A stretch of DNA of 64,000 bases, from the NCBI GenBank assembly GCA_022457155.1, contig JAJGOT010000756.1, positions 124,001 to 188,000 of the forward strand, given 5' to 3'. The translations under genes and the position numbers were made by a program. This document shows positions 1-8,414 of this stretch, one piece after another. The DNA comes from Cladopsammia gracilis (Eukaryota > Cnidaria > Anthozoa > Scleractinia > Dendrophylliidae). The notes under the pieces were generated by a model. That model did no database searches, was not told the DNA's origin, and was given only the letters and a program-made list of their open reading frames with translations. Positions within the stretch are counted from its first letter, which is position 1, and each line of letters begins with the position of its first letter.

Positions 1-424
1 GTAAGTTTCTTGAGTGCTCTCCAAACTTCCCACATGCTCCATAACTCGATAGTGCACGCTAAATCATGAACCAATTGTTTTATAACATAGCCGGTGGAAT
101 TGTGCATCAAATCCGACGCAAAAAACGGACAACAATATCAGAAGTGATTGTTTGCGGTAAGTGAAATATTAAGCAAAATAGGAATTGGTTTTATTTCAAA
201 TTTTCTGTTGAAAGCACGAGTTTTATTTTACTGCAGTTTAAATACAAAATTCTTTCTTTTTAAAAAGGAAATCACGGTCAAGAATGGCACTTTTATTTAT
301 CAGCGTGCACTATCGGGATTTTGAGCATGCTTATGTATACTGAATTTGATTGTGCGGCTCTGCTAGCTATGTTATAACAAAAATTTTCAATTAGTATATA
401 CCAGTATGTGTTTCCATAGCTGAG

Positions 425-800
425 ATTTCAGCCTGGTCAACAGGGCTGAAATTTTGCTGTAATTACATGACAAATTTCAGCCCGGGCACCAAGTTTGAAA
501 TTGTGCGGAAGATTGATAATGAGAATCAAAATAGCGTTGAAGATTCAACTGCACTTGCCTAAATTCACTTTTCAGCCCGGGCTGAAATTCTGATGCGATC
601 ACATGGCGAATTTCAGCCCGTTTGGCCGGGCTGAAAATTCCAGCCCGGTTTCTGAAACCGGGATGGAATTTTCAGTCCAGGTTGCAACTTTGTTCATGTA
701 ATCACTAACTTCATTTTAACAGGATTTATTTCGCAAGCTGGGCTGAAATCTCAGCCCGGTCAACCGGGCAGAACTCTCAGCCCGCGCTGAAATTCGCCAT
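425..800. repeat. cluster of TTTCAGCCCGG / CCGGGCTGAAA inverted motifs
   Basis: About ten copies of TTTCAGCCCGG or its complement CCGGGCTGAAA occur within 375 bp, several as direct palindromes such as CAGCCCGGGCTGAAA near 573. Spacing is irregular. It looks like a short palindromic interspersed repeat that has multiplied locally; no coding potential is seen. Confidence 0.6.
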
Positions 801-2459
801 GACAGTAATCGGCCCCTAAAAGCCTTGTAATTCCCACAGAACTTCTGCCTTGAACTGCCGTTAAATTTGAAAACTGTGATCATGAAAGTTTAACGAAGAC
901 AACTTAAGGCCCTACACCGTAAAACAAAGATTATAGCTTACCTCTAACGTTTCTTCGACTATTTGACTCCATGGATCTACAGCTTCAAGAGCTGAATTTC
1001 CATCTGTAGCACGATCGAGATGATGCGAAAGTCATCCGCTCAAATATACTCGATGCAAAGTAAGGCGAAGAAATAGAAGTTTCGGTCTCATCAACTACTT
1101 TCTTTAGCGAAGGATAAAAGCAAAGAAGATCACGGCATTTTCACCAGCAACGGACAAAAAATATCGCACGTTTCAAATTCTAATATGGCGGCACGCTCTC
1201 TCAAATGAGAGTCCGCTGGCTCGACACAATGCAGTCACTGATCGTCACCAGACCTCTTACAGGGCCTTACAGTTCGTATCTCGGGTCTAGCTCGATTGAA
1301 CAAACAGTTCCCTTGAACTGTTAATCTATTCCATGGTCTTCCACACTCTTAGATCAAACGTGACTGCGAACACTGGCGTTTTATTTTTGCGTCCACTATA
1401 ATACATTTACCCCACTATCTCAGAGCCATTTCGCCCCGGCGTTCCAGGCCCCATTAAGGTTACAATGTACCTTCGGGGGTGTCTCCAGTACTTAAGATTA
1501 CACTTAATATACTGTACCTAAACCCAGATATCAAATTAAAGCTTATAGAGCTGGCTATCTAAATATGGAAACCATTTGCTAATAAAATGAATTGTCGAAT
1601 TTTTTACGACGTCTAAATCAGCTTTAAAACGCTATAACTCAAAGCGATTATTGTATTTTGCTAATATGATTTGTTCTCGGATTTCCGGACACGAAGCGCT
1701 ACAAAAACGTGTCAGCGATTTCCCATATTCAATTGCAGTGAAAAGTTACAGAATATTTTCGAAAAAGGGAGAAAAAAAATGGAATGATCGCACGGAAATC
1801 GCTCTTGACGAAAAAGTTTTCGGAAATAAGAAATTCGCCGACAGGTTTTTGTTGATTATATGTTAGCCTAGCTTCTATCCAAATTTGAGGAAAATCGAAC
1901 AAATTTCCTTTGAGTTGTAGCTCTTTAAAGTGTCCCCAACAAGCGAAAAATTAACTTTGAGAAAACAGCGCTTAAAAAACATATCGCTTCATAAACAAAC
2001 TCCGCCCACAAAAGTCCCTGATTTTTCTCCAATTTGCATTTTGCCTTGGCCTTGACCGGTTCGAACACTGATCGGGGTTTTTCTACATTAGTCAGATAGT
2101 GAGGTTTGAGTGAACCTTCACAACCATGAGTATGCGATGAAAGGCAATTTGAGGCGATTTGTTATGGTAGCTTTACGCACACTTTACACCACTACCAAGT
2201 GAATCTTTAGTGTTTTGCACACCGCGCAATCACCAGAGCACAAACTCAGCCTTCTAAATAAACCAGCCAAACTAGCTGGAGCACTGATTTTCCTTCCCTC
2301 TTCCGATTAAGCAGTTTGGTAGTGTGCTAGTTGTCAGCGGAAGAACAGAAGGAAGAAAGATCGTACGTGACGATCACGTATCACAAACCGATCGCAAGTG
2401 TAGCTGCGGCCAAATCGTCACACAGTATTCAAACTTCACTTTACGGCGTTCGTTTCTGT

Positions 2460-2770
2460 AGAGAGCGGTTAAAGCAACTTTAATGTACGTAAAACGTTAA
2501 CAATCGTGAGTGTAACTAAACACATTTACGCTAGCTTTACAAAAGCTTTACGTTTGACTAAGTAAAACGCAACTTTATGCAAACTTTACATCCTACGTAA
2601 ATAAGCGTAAAGCTGAGTAACCAACTTTACGCTACCTTTAAACAGGCTTTAAGTCCCGATGACGTAAATCTACCTTTATACACCTTTACGGGCATGTAAA
2701 GTTGATGTAAAGTTTGTTTACCAACTTTACGCGGATTTAAGCAAACTTTAATTTTCCGTAAATTTGAATT
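2460..2770. repeat. degenerate CTTTACG/CGTAAAG-rich repeat patch
   Basis: The words AACTTTACG, AGCTTTACG and GTAAAGTTT recur every 15-30 bp in both orientations with no fixed period. The style is like the TGTAAA arrays at 20940-21640 and 31915-32325 but the core word differs, so a shared origin is not shown. Confidence 0.4.
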
Positions 2771-2856
2771 TTCATGCTGTGGAGACTATTATCAATGAAT
2801 AATCATTGCAAGGGTGCAATTATTATTCTATACATTTCCCTGTACATCTTAACTAC

Positions 2857-2880
2857 CTTGAAAGCAACTTCCCTGTAGGG
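2857..2880 (-). pseudogene. 3' piece of a HECT-domain exon split by Polinton A
   Basis: Read on the minus strand, this 24-bp stretch continues the open frame that stops abruptly at 17935 on the other side of Polinton A. The frame is kept if the element and one copy of the 6-bp duplication are removed. The exon then ends at 2857 with the splice donor G/GTAGTT. The residues belong to the N-lobe of a HECT ubiquitin-ligase domain whose main parts lie at 17935-18178 and 18668-19835. The join is an inference from frame, target duplication and splice site together. Confidence 0.7.
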
Positions 2881-2885
2881 AGTAC
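2880..2885. repeat. target-site duplication of Polinton A, left copy
   Basis: GAGTAC directly abuts the left end AGTAGTTATG of the element. The same hexamer directly follows the right end at 17935-17940. Six bp is the standard Polinton/Maverick duplication length. Confidence 0.93.
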
Positions 2886-3208
2886 AGTAGTTATGTACTA
2901 CACTATACGTCACCCTGGGTCATTATCGAAAAAATTACTATAATTTAATGGTAACCGCTAAATTACAGATGATTCATCTATAATTATTCACTATACGACA
3001 CTATAAGTCACCCTGGGTCATTATCGAAAAAATTACTATAATTTAGTGGTAACCGTTAAATTATAGATGAATCATCTATAATTATTCACTATATGCCACT
3101 ATAAGTCACCCCGGGTCATTATCGAAAAAATTACTATAATTTAATGGTAACCGCTAAATTATAGATGATTCATCTATAATTATTCACTATTATCATTATT
3201 CATTTTTA
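2886..3208. repeat. Polinton A left terminal inverted repeat
   Basis: It contains three tandem 98-bp units; the word CATTATCGAA recurs at 2921, 3019 and 3117. Each unit contains the internal palindromes ATAGATGATTCATCTAT and CTATAATTTA-N11-TAAATTATAG. The inner edge is ATTATCATTATTCATTTTTA, matched in reverse at the right end. The inner 13 bp overlap the 3' end of the gene at 3196-3516. Confidence 0.92.
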
Positions 3209-3516
3209 TCGAAAGATAATCTTATTTTGTTTCCGTCTTTATCTGTTAACTCATTTCCAGTTCTTAGGTAATGTTGAATTGAACCGAGATTCTTGTTCAA
3301 CAGCTTTGAACACTGATACATACTTTTACATATTATTTTTTCACCTGTTTGCGAATTTGTTATTACTACTTTCTTCGCTGTTGACGGCTTACATACGAGT
3401 GTTTCATTGAGATTCAACGCTTTCACCAGTTCCACTTTACTTAACTTCATGTAGAATTTGATTTTCTTTCCAACAGCCATTTCTCTCAATTCTCGGAGAG
3501 TCATAAATGATTCCAT
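3196..3516 (-). CDS. small terminal DNA-binding protein, SAP-like plus NUMOD1-like
   Basis: The product is 106 residues. Residues about 6-32 (LRELREMAVGKK to ELVKAL) look like a SAP/HeH helix-extension-helix fold, the same kind of N-terminus as both polymerases in the window. Residues about 48-100 resemble a NUMOD1-type modular DNA-binding repeat: a strand with ITNSQTGEKI, a helix around MYQCSKLLNKN, then GNELTDKDGNKI. Both families bind DNA, so a role at the element ends or in replication is plausible but unproven. It is the outermost gene on this side, convergent with the inverted repeat and just downstream of integrase. No catalytic residues are seen. The family call is from pattern only. 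Confidence 0.5.
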   Translation of the reverse strand: MESFMTLRELREMAVGKKIKFYMKLSKVELVKALNLNETLVCKPSTAKKVVITNSQTGEKIICKSMYQCSKLLNKNLGSIQHYLRTGNELTDKDGNKIRLSFDKNE

Positions 3517-3559
3517 TGTCTTATCTTATTAATAAGATAAATATTTTTTAACCCATTTT

Positions 3560-4381
3560 TCAGAGTTTTTTCAATTCTTTCAAATCTATCCATTGGTTGA
3601 ATTTTTCGGGGTAACCGCTCCACTTCACTAACGCTTTACCTTTTCGAGCATCTCTTCGAATCACTTTCTCAATACGGTAAACGTCTTGAACAGCTTTCTG
3701 TAACTCATCCTTATAAAAAGAACCTGTTATCTCCTCACCTAATTGATCCTTTATTTTATAGGTAATAGGGTTAGTGTATTGAATCTTATCGATAACAAAA
3801 ATCTCTTCAGTCCAATTTGGGGTGTAACCTTTATCGAAAACAGGCCGTTTGTATTTTGATATTCGAACTTTATCCCCAACTTTAAATTTCGGTTTAGTGT
3901 ACGTACGTTTCACATTACCATAAAGATTTAAATAAACATCACTTTCGTTCTTTTTCTTCGACGCTTCCTTAGGAGTCATACCGATGCTTCGGTGCTTCGT
4001 ATTATTGTATTCATTTACCAATTTCGACAACATATCATAATATTTTGTATTGTTTTGAATAGTAAATTGCTTCCACATTTTGTTTTTCATCGTACGGTTC
4101 CATCTTTCACAAACACTTGATTTTTCTTCATTTTCAGTCGAATATAGTTGAATCTTATTTTTATCCAACAGTTCTTTCATATTCTTATTGTAATACTCTT
4201 TACCCTTATCAGTCCACAAAAAATCCGGTTTTCTTCCTTCCATGAATATTGTTTTCAACGCTTCAGCAACATTCTCTCCCTTTTTATCTTTCAGCGGTAC
4301 AATCCAACCATATTTACTAAAAACATCTAACACAATGAGAAGATATCGATATCCCTTATTCCGCTTACTAAATTTCTGCAT
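3560..4381 (-). CDS. retroviral-type integrase with C-terminal chromodomain
   Basis: Rve-family DDE integrase that joins Polinton ends to target DNA. From the ATG at 4381 (273 residues) the acidic residues are D19 (VLDVFSKYGW), D58 (LWTDKGKEYY) and E92 (EEKSSVCERW). An SH3-like stretch follows, then a chromodomain near residues 232-270 (YRIEKVIRRD, KALVKWSGYP). The frame is open upstream without an ATG to a stop at 4574-4576. That extension is alignable with the integrase of element B (residues before ADLVEM), so the native protein begins upstream, overlapping the PLA2-like gene in another frame. Frameshift expression, a lost start or damage are all possible. The chromodomain suggests targeting to methylated histone tails, as in other chromo-integrases. 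Confidence 0.92.
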   Translation of the reverse strand: MQKFSKRNKGYRYLLIVLDVFSKYGWIVPLKDKKGENVAEALKTIFMEGRKPDFLWTDKGKEYYNKNMKELLDKNKIQLYSTENEEKSSVCERWNRTMKNKMWKQFTIQNNTKYYDMLSKLVNEYNNTKHRSIGMTPKEASKKKNESDVYLNLYGNVKRTYTKPKFKVGDKVRISKYKRPVFDKGYTPNWTEEIFVIDKIQYTNPITYKIKDQLGEEITGSFYKDELQKAVQDVYRIEKVIRRDARKGKALVKWSGYPEKFNQWIDLKELKKL

Positions 4382-4497
4382 TTCAACAAGGTCGGAGCAC
4401 CATATTTCATCGATTCTGTATACAATAACACGCCGCCGAGTAAACTTTCGCCTTATAGGTTTATGAACTTCGTTTGCAAGCTTTTCTTGCCACGTCT

Positions 4498-5078
4498 CTA
4501 CGTTACTACTCGGCGGTTTTTTCCGTTTTTTGAAACACCCATTCCAAGTTTTTGTTTCGTATTTATTACATTTCTAGCTAACCAGTGACCATATTGTCTT
4601 TCGCTATAGGGTATACTATCCAAGGCTTTCACCATTTTCCTATCAGCTTCATTTTTACATTTACGTGGGTTTGGTTCATTCTCACACACAGAATAATCAA
4701 CGTCATGCTGCATCGCTACGGCATCCGTTTTGCCCGTCGGCTGTTCATAGATCTCCAGTATTTCACCTGTTTCTTTATCATATTTTAATTGGTCGTCTAG
4801 CGGATTATACGGTCCTGTGTATTTATGTCCTCGTAATGTATATCCTCCTTTTGGTTTTGGTAGTTTACCGATCGCTTTATGAATGTCAATACCGCTGCCC
4901 GCCGCTGAGGCGGGCTCAACTAGTTTCCCGAACTCTTAACGAAACGGGATTTCGTTGTACCACAACTAGCACAAGTGGACAGCTTCTGAAGCCTACCATT
5001 TTTTGTATGCTTGTACATTGGGTTAACGTCACCAGTTTTTCTTTTTTCCACAAGACAATAAGTTTGTTTCGAATCCAT
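4498..5078 (-). pseudogene. phospholipase A2-like virion protein (adPLA2-like), frameshifted
   Basis: From an ATG at 5078, a 52-codon frame with a zinc-ribbon-like CASCG motif runs to a stop at 4920-4922. A second frame then carries a PLA2-like domain to 4498. That domain has a glycine-rich calcium-loop-like segment (GHKYTGPYNPLD), the catalytic HD..Y signature (QHDVDYSVC) and a later NEADRKM helix. This order matches the parvoviral VP1 PLA2 and the PLA2-like proteins described in adintoviruses, which are thought to breach membranes during entry. Element B has a longer homologue at 55737-56540, so A has lost a central segment as well as the frame. The 3' part overlaps the integrase open frame. 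Activity of this copy is unlikely. Confidence 0.7.
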
Positions 5079-5093
5079 TTTAATATTTTAATA

Positions 5094-5756
5094 TTAGTAT
5101 AGATTTTTTTCATCGATATTTCCAAAAAAGTTTCTTTTCACTGATTTCATTGGCTTGTCAACATAGAGGAATGAGTATGGTTTTTTGGTAGCCTTTATGT
5201 ATTTTTCCTTTTCAACCCCAAGCTCTTGTGATATCAAATTTCTTTCTCTATTACTTGGAAAATCATAGATTACAAAATGACTACAATTCAACCTGATATT
5301 TCTTGGAGTTTTATGAAATGACTGACTTAGATATATTACCGAACAGTTTTTATGACGTCCTTGAATGAAGTAATCAATGAGTGGTTGTTGGTTCTTTTCA
5401 CATATGAAATCATCAAAAATTATAATTTTTTGAGAATCACTTTCCAGATTATTGACAGGTTCGATCTCATCATTATTAACATGTATTATGTTACACCCAC
5501 CACCTATGGTTCCGCCTATGGCATTCAGTCTTTCTATCATATGCTTGTATTTTTCTTGTTCGAGATTTTTACCATATAAATGGATCTGGTCATAGTAAAC
5601 TAATGGCTTCATCAACATGTGATATAAGAGGTTTGTTTTACCTGAGCCTGAATTCCCGCAAATAAGCATCCTGAAATTCGATTTTGGCATATAATTATAA
5701 AGCTGTTTGAAATTTGTATTTTCATCTTCATTGAAGTCATAATTTGGTATTTCCAT
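5094..5756 (-). CDS. FtsK/HerA-type genome-packaging ATPase
   Basis: A 220-residue P-loop ATPase of the A32/FtsK-HerA packaging family, which pumps DNA into capsids in Polintons, adintoviruses and NCLDVs. Walker A is GNSGSGKT at about residues 34-41, and Walker B is KIIIFDDF near 110. A conserved arginine-containing segment (YFIQGRHKNCS) and a sensor-like SQSFHK follow. Length is typical for the Polinton form. The start ATG at 5756 follows an A-rich leader. It is divergent from the gene at 6009, with the 30-bp repeat array between them. The frame is intact, unlike several neighbours. The element B homologue is at 44858-45490. Confidence 0.92.
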   Translation of the reverse strand: MEIPNYDFNEDENTNFKQLYNYMPKSNFRMLICGNSGSGKTNLLYHMLMKPLVYYDQIHLYGKNLEQEKYKHMIERLNAIGGTIGGGCNIIHVNNDEIEPVNNLESDSQKIIIFDDFICEKNQQPLIDYFIQGRHKNCSVIYLSQSFHKTPRNIRLNCSHFVIYDFPSNRERNLISQELGVEKEKYIKATKKPYSFLYVDKPMKSVKRNFFGNIDEKNLY

Positions 5757-5800
5757 GTTTATTTTAATGTTTTCATTTTATTGTTGCCGTTTTTATCTTC

Positions 5801-5966
5801 TCAAAAGATAAGTGTTATTCGACACTTAACTCAAAAGATAAGTGTTATTCGACACTTAACTCAAAAGATAAGTGTTATTCGACACTTAACTCAAAAGATA
5901 AGTGTTATTCGACACTTAACTCAAAAGATAAGTGTTATTCGACACTTAACTCAAAAGATAAGTGTT
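5801..5966. repeat. 30-bp tandem array in the divergent promoter region
   Basis: Nearly six head-to-tail copies of an exactly 30-bp unit that includes AAAGATAAGTGTTATTCG and GACACTTAACTC. Each unit holds the inverted repeat AAGTGT-N6-ACACTT next to a GATA word. The array fills the space between the minus-strand ATPase start (5756) and the plus-strand gene at 6009. There are no unique spacers, so it is not a CRISPR array. It could be a multi-copy operator or enhancer for the divergent pair. Confidence 0.85.
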
Positions 5967-6008
5967 CAAAACAAAATTATTTTTTATTGTCTACTAATAA
6001 TATTCATA

Positions 6009-7190
6009 ATGGATGTTGAACAGTTAAGAAAAAATGCTGAAAAGCGAATGAGAGTTAATCTTTTGAAAGAAAAGGTTGCGCAGGTAATGAAAGACTTTAG
6101 CGATGAACGAGAAGATATGCGGTTTGAAAGGCGTGAAATATTTCAACCAATTGTTAGTGAGGTGAAAGAGGTGAAAGAAACAATTGATGAGAAACAAGAT
6201 CGACTCATTGAGAAATTGACAGAGAATCAGAAAGCGATAACCAGTGGGTTGGAAGATTTTGTATTAACTGCAATTGAGGAAGATAAAGATAAGGGATTTG
6301 CAAATCCATCGCCCGGTTACCAACTTCCGTTTGGTAGTCCCGATCCAAGTCCGCCACAATTCAAGGCAGATATTGATAAAAATTTTAGTCCAAATGAAAT
6401 TCAAAAATTAACGGAATATAACTTGCCTCCGCCATCTGATGTAATGAAGGCTGTAATGAATAAGACGTTAGATTGGAGTGATTATGATAGAAAACTTAGT
6501 AAGCAGATCCAGACCCTTGGACGAAAAAAGGGGCAACTCTCGAAAAGTAAAAAATCAAATGATAAAAACAGAGGCGAAATCGAAGAGCTGTCGTACGATA
6601 TCAAGCTATTGCAAAAGTATCGAACCCGTTTACAGCTGTTAGATGAAGGCCAGTCACTTTTGTCGCCAACTGGTGAAACCACCGGTAGTGGTGTTCGCCG
6701 ATATAAACAACCGAAAAGAAATGCATATAAGATCAGTTCAAGCACCGGACAATACGGTGGATTGATGATTAATGTTCCACGACTGTTGAATGAGATGGTC
6801 GTGGAAGCGATCAACGGTGCCAACGGTAATTTAGTTTACGAGTCACAGGCAGATAAATCTCTAGTAGATCTGTTGACAAAAAGGTTCAATCCGAAAAAGC
6901 AGTACTCTTCAAGAGCCATTCAGATATTCAATGATCTCAACAATTTGAGTGGAATGCCTGAACATAGGTCTTCAGGTAAAAGCAAACTTGCCGTAAACGG
7001 TGGTGCAATTTATGACGGATCTCCTGAAGAGTTGATGAAAAGGTTGACGCTTTTGACAGGAATCCGACGTGCCGGTAATAACAATATACAACAGCGAAAT
7101 GAGATTTGGGAAATTCTTGATTACATGTTGAAAAAAGAAATTATTTCGAAAGAAGATTATGAAGCATATATTCAAAGACACCTAAAATGA
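6009..7190 (+). CDS. conserved Polinton virion-associated protein of unknown function
   Basis: The product is 393 residues from ATG 6009; upstream in-frame codons run through the 30-bp array and are unlikely to be coding. N-terminal residues 1-110 are charged and predicted coiled coil. A Pro-rich linker (SPGYQLPFGSPDPSPP) and another helical part follow. A conserved module GGLMINVPRLL then DLLTKRFNPKKQYS lies near residues 255-300. The C-terminal 60 residues (SPEELMKRL, AGNNNIQQRNE) match the end of the element B protein at 45548-46471. It overlaps the penton-like gene by ATGA. Its position heading the capsid operon suggests a structural or scaffold role; this is inference. Confidence 0.7.
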   Translation: MDVEQLRKNAEKRMRVNLLKEKVAQVMKDFSDEREDMRFERREIFQPIVSEVKEVKETIDEKQDRLIEKLTENQKAITSGLEDFVLTAIEEDKDKGFANPSPGYQLPFGSPDPSPPQFKADIDKNFSPNEIQKLTEYNLPPPSDVMKAVMNKTLDWSDYDRKLSKQIQTLGRKKGQLSKSKKSNDKNRGEIEELSYDIKLLQKYRTRLQLLDEGQSLLSPTGETTGSGVRRYKQPKRNAYKISSSTGQYGGLMINVPRLLNEMVVEAINGANGNLVYESQADKSLVDLLTKRFNPKKQYSSRAIQIFNDLNNLSGMPEHRSSGKSKLAVNGGAIYDGSPEELMKRLTLLTGIRRAGNNNIQQRNEIWEILDYMLKKEIISKEDYEAYIQRHLK

Positions 7191-7939
7191 ATAGACCTCT
7201 TTTTATCAATTCAATTGATGGTATAGTAAATTCAAAAAGTCACGATTTTACAATCCGCTTCAATCCGGAATTGGACTTTGATAACAACAAGAACTATTAC
7301 GTAGCTCTTGACTCGATTACGATGAGCTATAGCTGGTACAATGTGAGTAGTAGCTACAACAACAATACGATTAAATATAGCCACGATTCAGGTCGGACGT
7401 GGACACAGATCGAATTGCCAGACGGTAATTATTCGTATAAGGAATTAAACGCATATTTACAGCGGGCACTCGAAACGAACGGTCATTCAAAAACAGGTAT
7501 CACAATCGAATTCGTTCCACCGCTATTCAAAGTACTGTTGACCCTGAAAAAGAAATTTCAGATTGACCTGAGATTCGGTGATTTTAATGACCTTATCGGT
7601 TTTAATAAGGGTATCGTCAGAGCAACCGGATATGGAGAAAAATTACCAAATATCACAAGATCTGTCGACAATATATTTATTCACACAAACATAGTATCTG
7701 AAAGTGTTGTTGCGGGGGTTGAATCAGATGTACTTTATCGATTTAGCGTCGATAATCTACCTTTGTCATACCCATTTCACATTGAACCCAGGAGAGCCTT
7801 ATTCAGCAAAATCAAAACGAATAGAATAAAAGATTTACGAATTTATATTACCGATGCGTATAATAGACCCTTAGATTTGAATAACATTCCTATGTCGCTA
7901 ATATTAATTCTGAAAGAAGAAGAAAAAAATATTGAGTAA
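7187..7939 (+). CDS. putative penton / single jelly-roll minor capsid protein
   Basis: A 250-residue protein rich in predicted beta strands. A conserved start places DFTIRFNPEL and YYVALDSITMSYSWYNV in residues 20-60. The C-terminal part has SYPFHIEPRR and DLRIYITDAYNRPLDLN. The homologue in element B is at 46473-47236, with the same landmarks (SFTWYNIN, SIRIYITDGKRR). In Polintons a single jelly-roll penton of about this size sits next to the MCP gene, and this gene is two genes upstream of MCP. I infer penton from size, strand content and place; no diagnostic motif proves it. The frame is intact and starts inside the stop of the previous gene. Confidence 0.6.
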   Translation: MNRPLFINSIDGIVNSKSHDFTIRFNPELDFDNNKNYYVALDSITMSYSWYNVSSSYNNNTIKYSHDSGRTWTQIELPDGNYSYKELNAYLQRALETNGHSKTGITIEFVPPLFKVLLTLKKKFQIDLRFGDFNDLIGFNKGIVRATGYGEKLPNITRSVDNIFIHTNIVSESVVAGVESDVLYRFSVDNLPLSYPFHIEPRRALFSKIKTNRIKDLRIYITDAYNRPLDLNNIPMSLILILKEEEKNIE

Positions 7940-7947
7940 GAGTAAAT

Positions 7948-8388
7948 ATGACACACCGCAGGCGCTACAGAGACGAAAATGGTGAAAATATCTATTATGA
8001 CATCGACAATAACACACATTACACATCACCTCGACAAGATGGTGAAGGTCTATTTGATGTTTTCAAGAAAGTAGCATCAAAACTCACAGGCAAAGCGGTG
8101 AAGGAAATAGCGACGAAGGCCGCTTCAAAGGCTGTTGAAAAGGGTGCCGAGAAGGTTGGAGAAAAGACAGGCCAATTAATTGGAGAAAAAATATATGACA
8201 AATTCAGTAGTAAGAAAAACATAGGAGATCAAATCGTTAAAGAATTACATAAACAAAACGCCGCTACAAACGTTAACGTTAGTAATAGTAGTAAACCAAA
8301 ACCAAAAACAAAAAACACTAATGTTAATAGTAATGAAAATAGTGATAGAGAACTAAAACGACAGTTTCAGGAATTGTTAAAATTATAA
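7948..8388 (+). CDS. small basic amphipathic virion protein
   Basis: 146 residues. After a tyrosine-rich start (ENIYYDIDNN), residues 30-90 form a repetitive amphipathic helix (FKKVASKLTGKAVKEIATKA, KAVEKGAEKVGEK). The tail is Asn/Lys-rich low complexity. The element B counterpart at 47233-47621 has the same layout (VFKKFAKPIAKKTLESG). Similar small basic proteins in adenoviruses and adintoviruses act as core or membrane-lytic (pVI-like) proteins. The match here is compositional only. It lies between penton-like and MCP in both elements, so it is probably part of the virion. Confidence 0.5.
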   Translation: MTHRRRYRDENGENIYYDIDNNTHYTSPRQDGEGLFDVFKKVASKLTGKAVKEIATKAASKAVEKGAEKVGEKTGQLIGEKIYDKFSSKKNIGDQIVKELHKQNAATNVNVSNSSKPKPKTKNTNVNSNENSDRELKRQFQELLKL

Positions 8389-8414
8389 AAAAAAAATTAT
8401 GTATATAATATAAA

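Larger units (their letters stand above)
1..2856. other. host noncoding DNA left of Polinton A
   Basis: No convincing gene is seen. Short open frames, such as one of 71 codons at 1651-1866, have no recognisable domain. The stretch holds two repeat-rich patches (425-800 and 2460-2770) described separately. Its right end is the first part of an intron of the HECT gene copy on the minus strand: a splice donor CAAG/GTAGTT lies at 2857/2856. Confidence 0.5.

Noticed and set aside
1651..1866. 71-codon open frame in the left flank
   Set aside because: No domain, no conserved neighbours and composition typical of random AT-rich frames.
4148..5102. Plus-strand open frames opposite the integrase and PLA2-like genes
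   Set aside because: They are antisense shadows of genes with clear catalytic motifs on the minus strand.
5801..5966. CRISPR-like array of 30-bp repeats
   Set aside because: Units are contiguous with no unique spacers and lie in a eukaryotic mobile element, so it is a simple tandem repeat.
5781..6008. N-terminal extension of the gene at 6009 through the 30-bp array
   Set aside because: The extension begins at a TTG, not ATG, and would encode only the 10-residue repeat. The ATG at 6009 starts the conserved protein.
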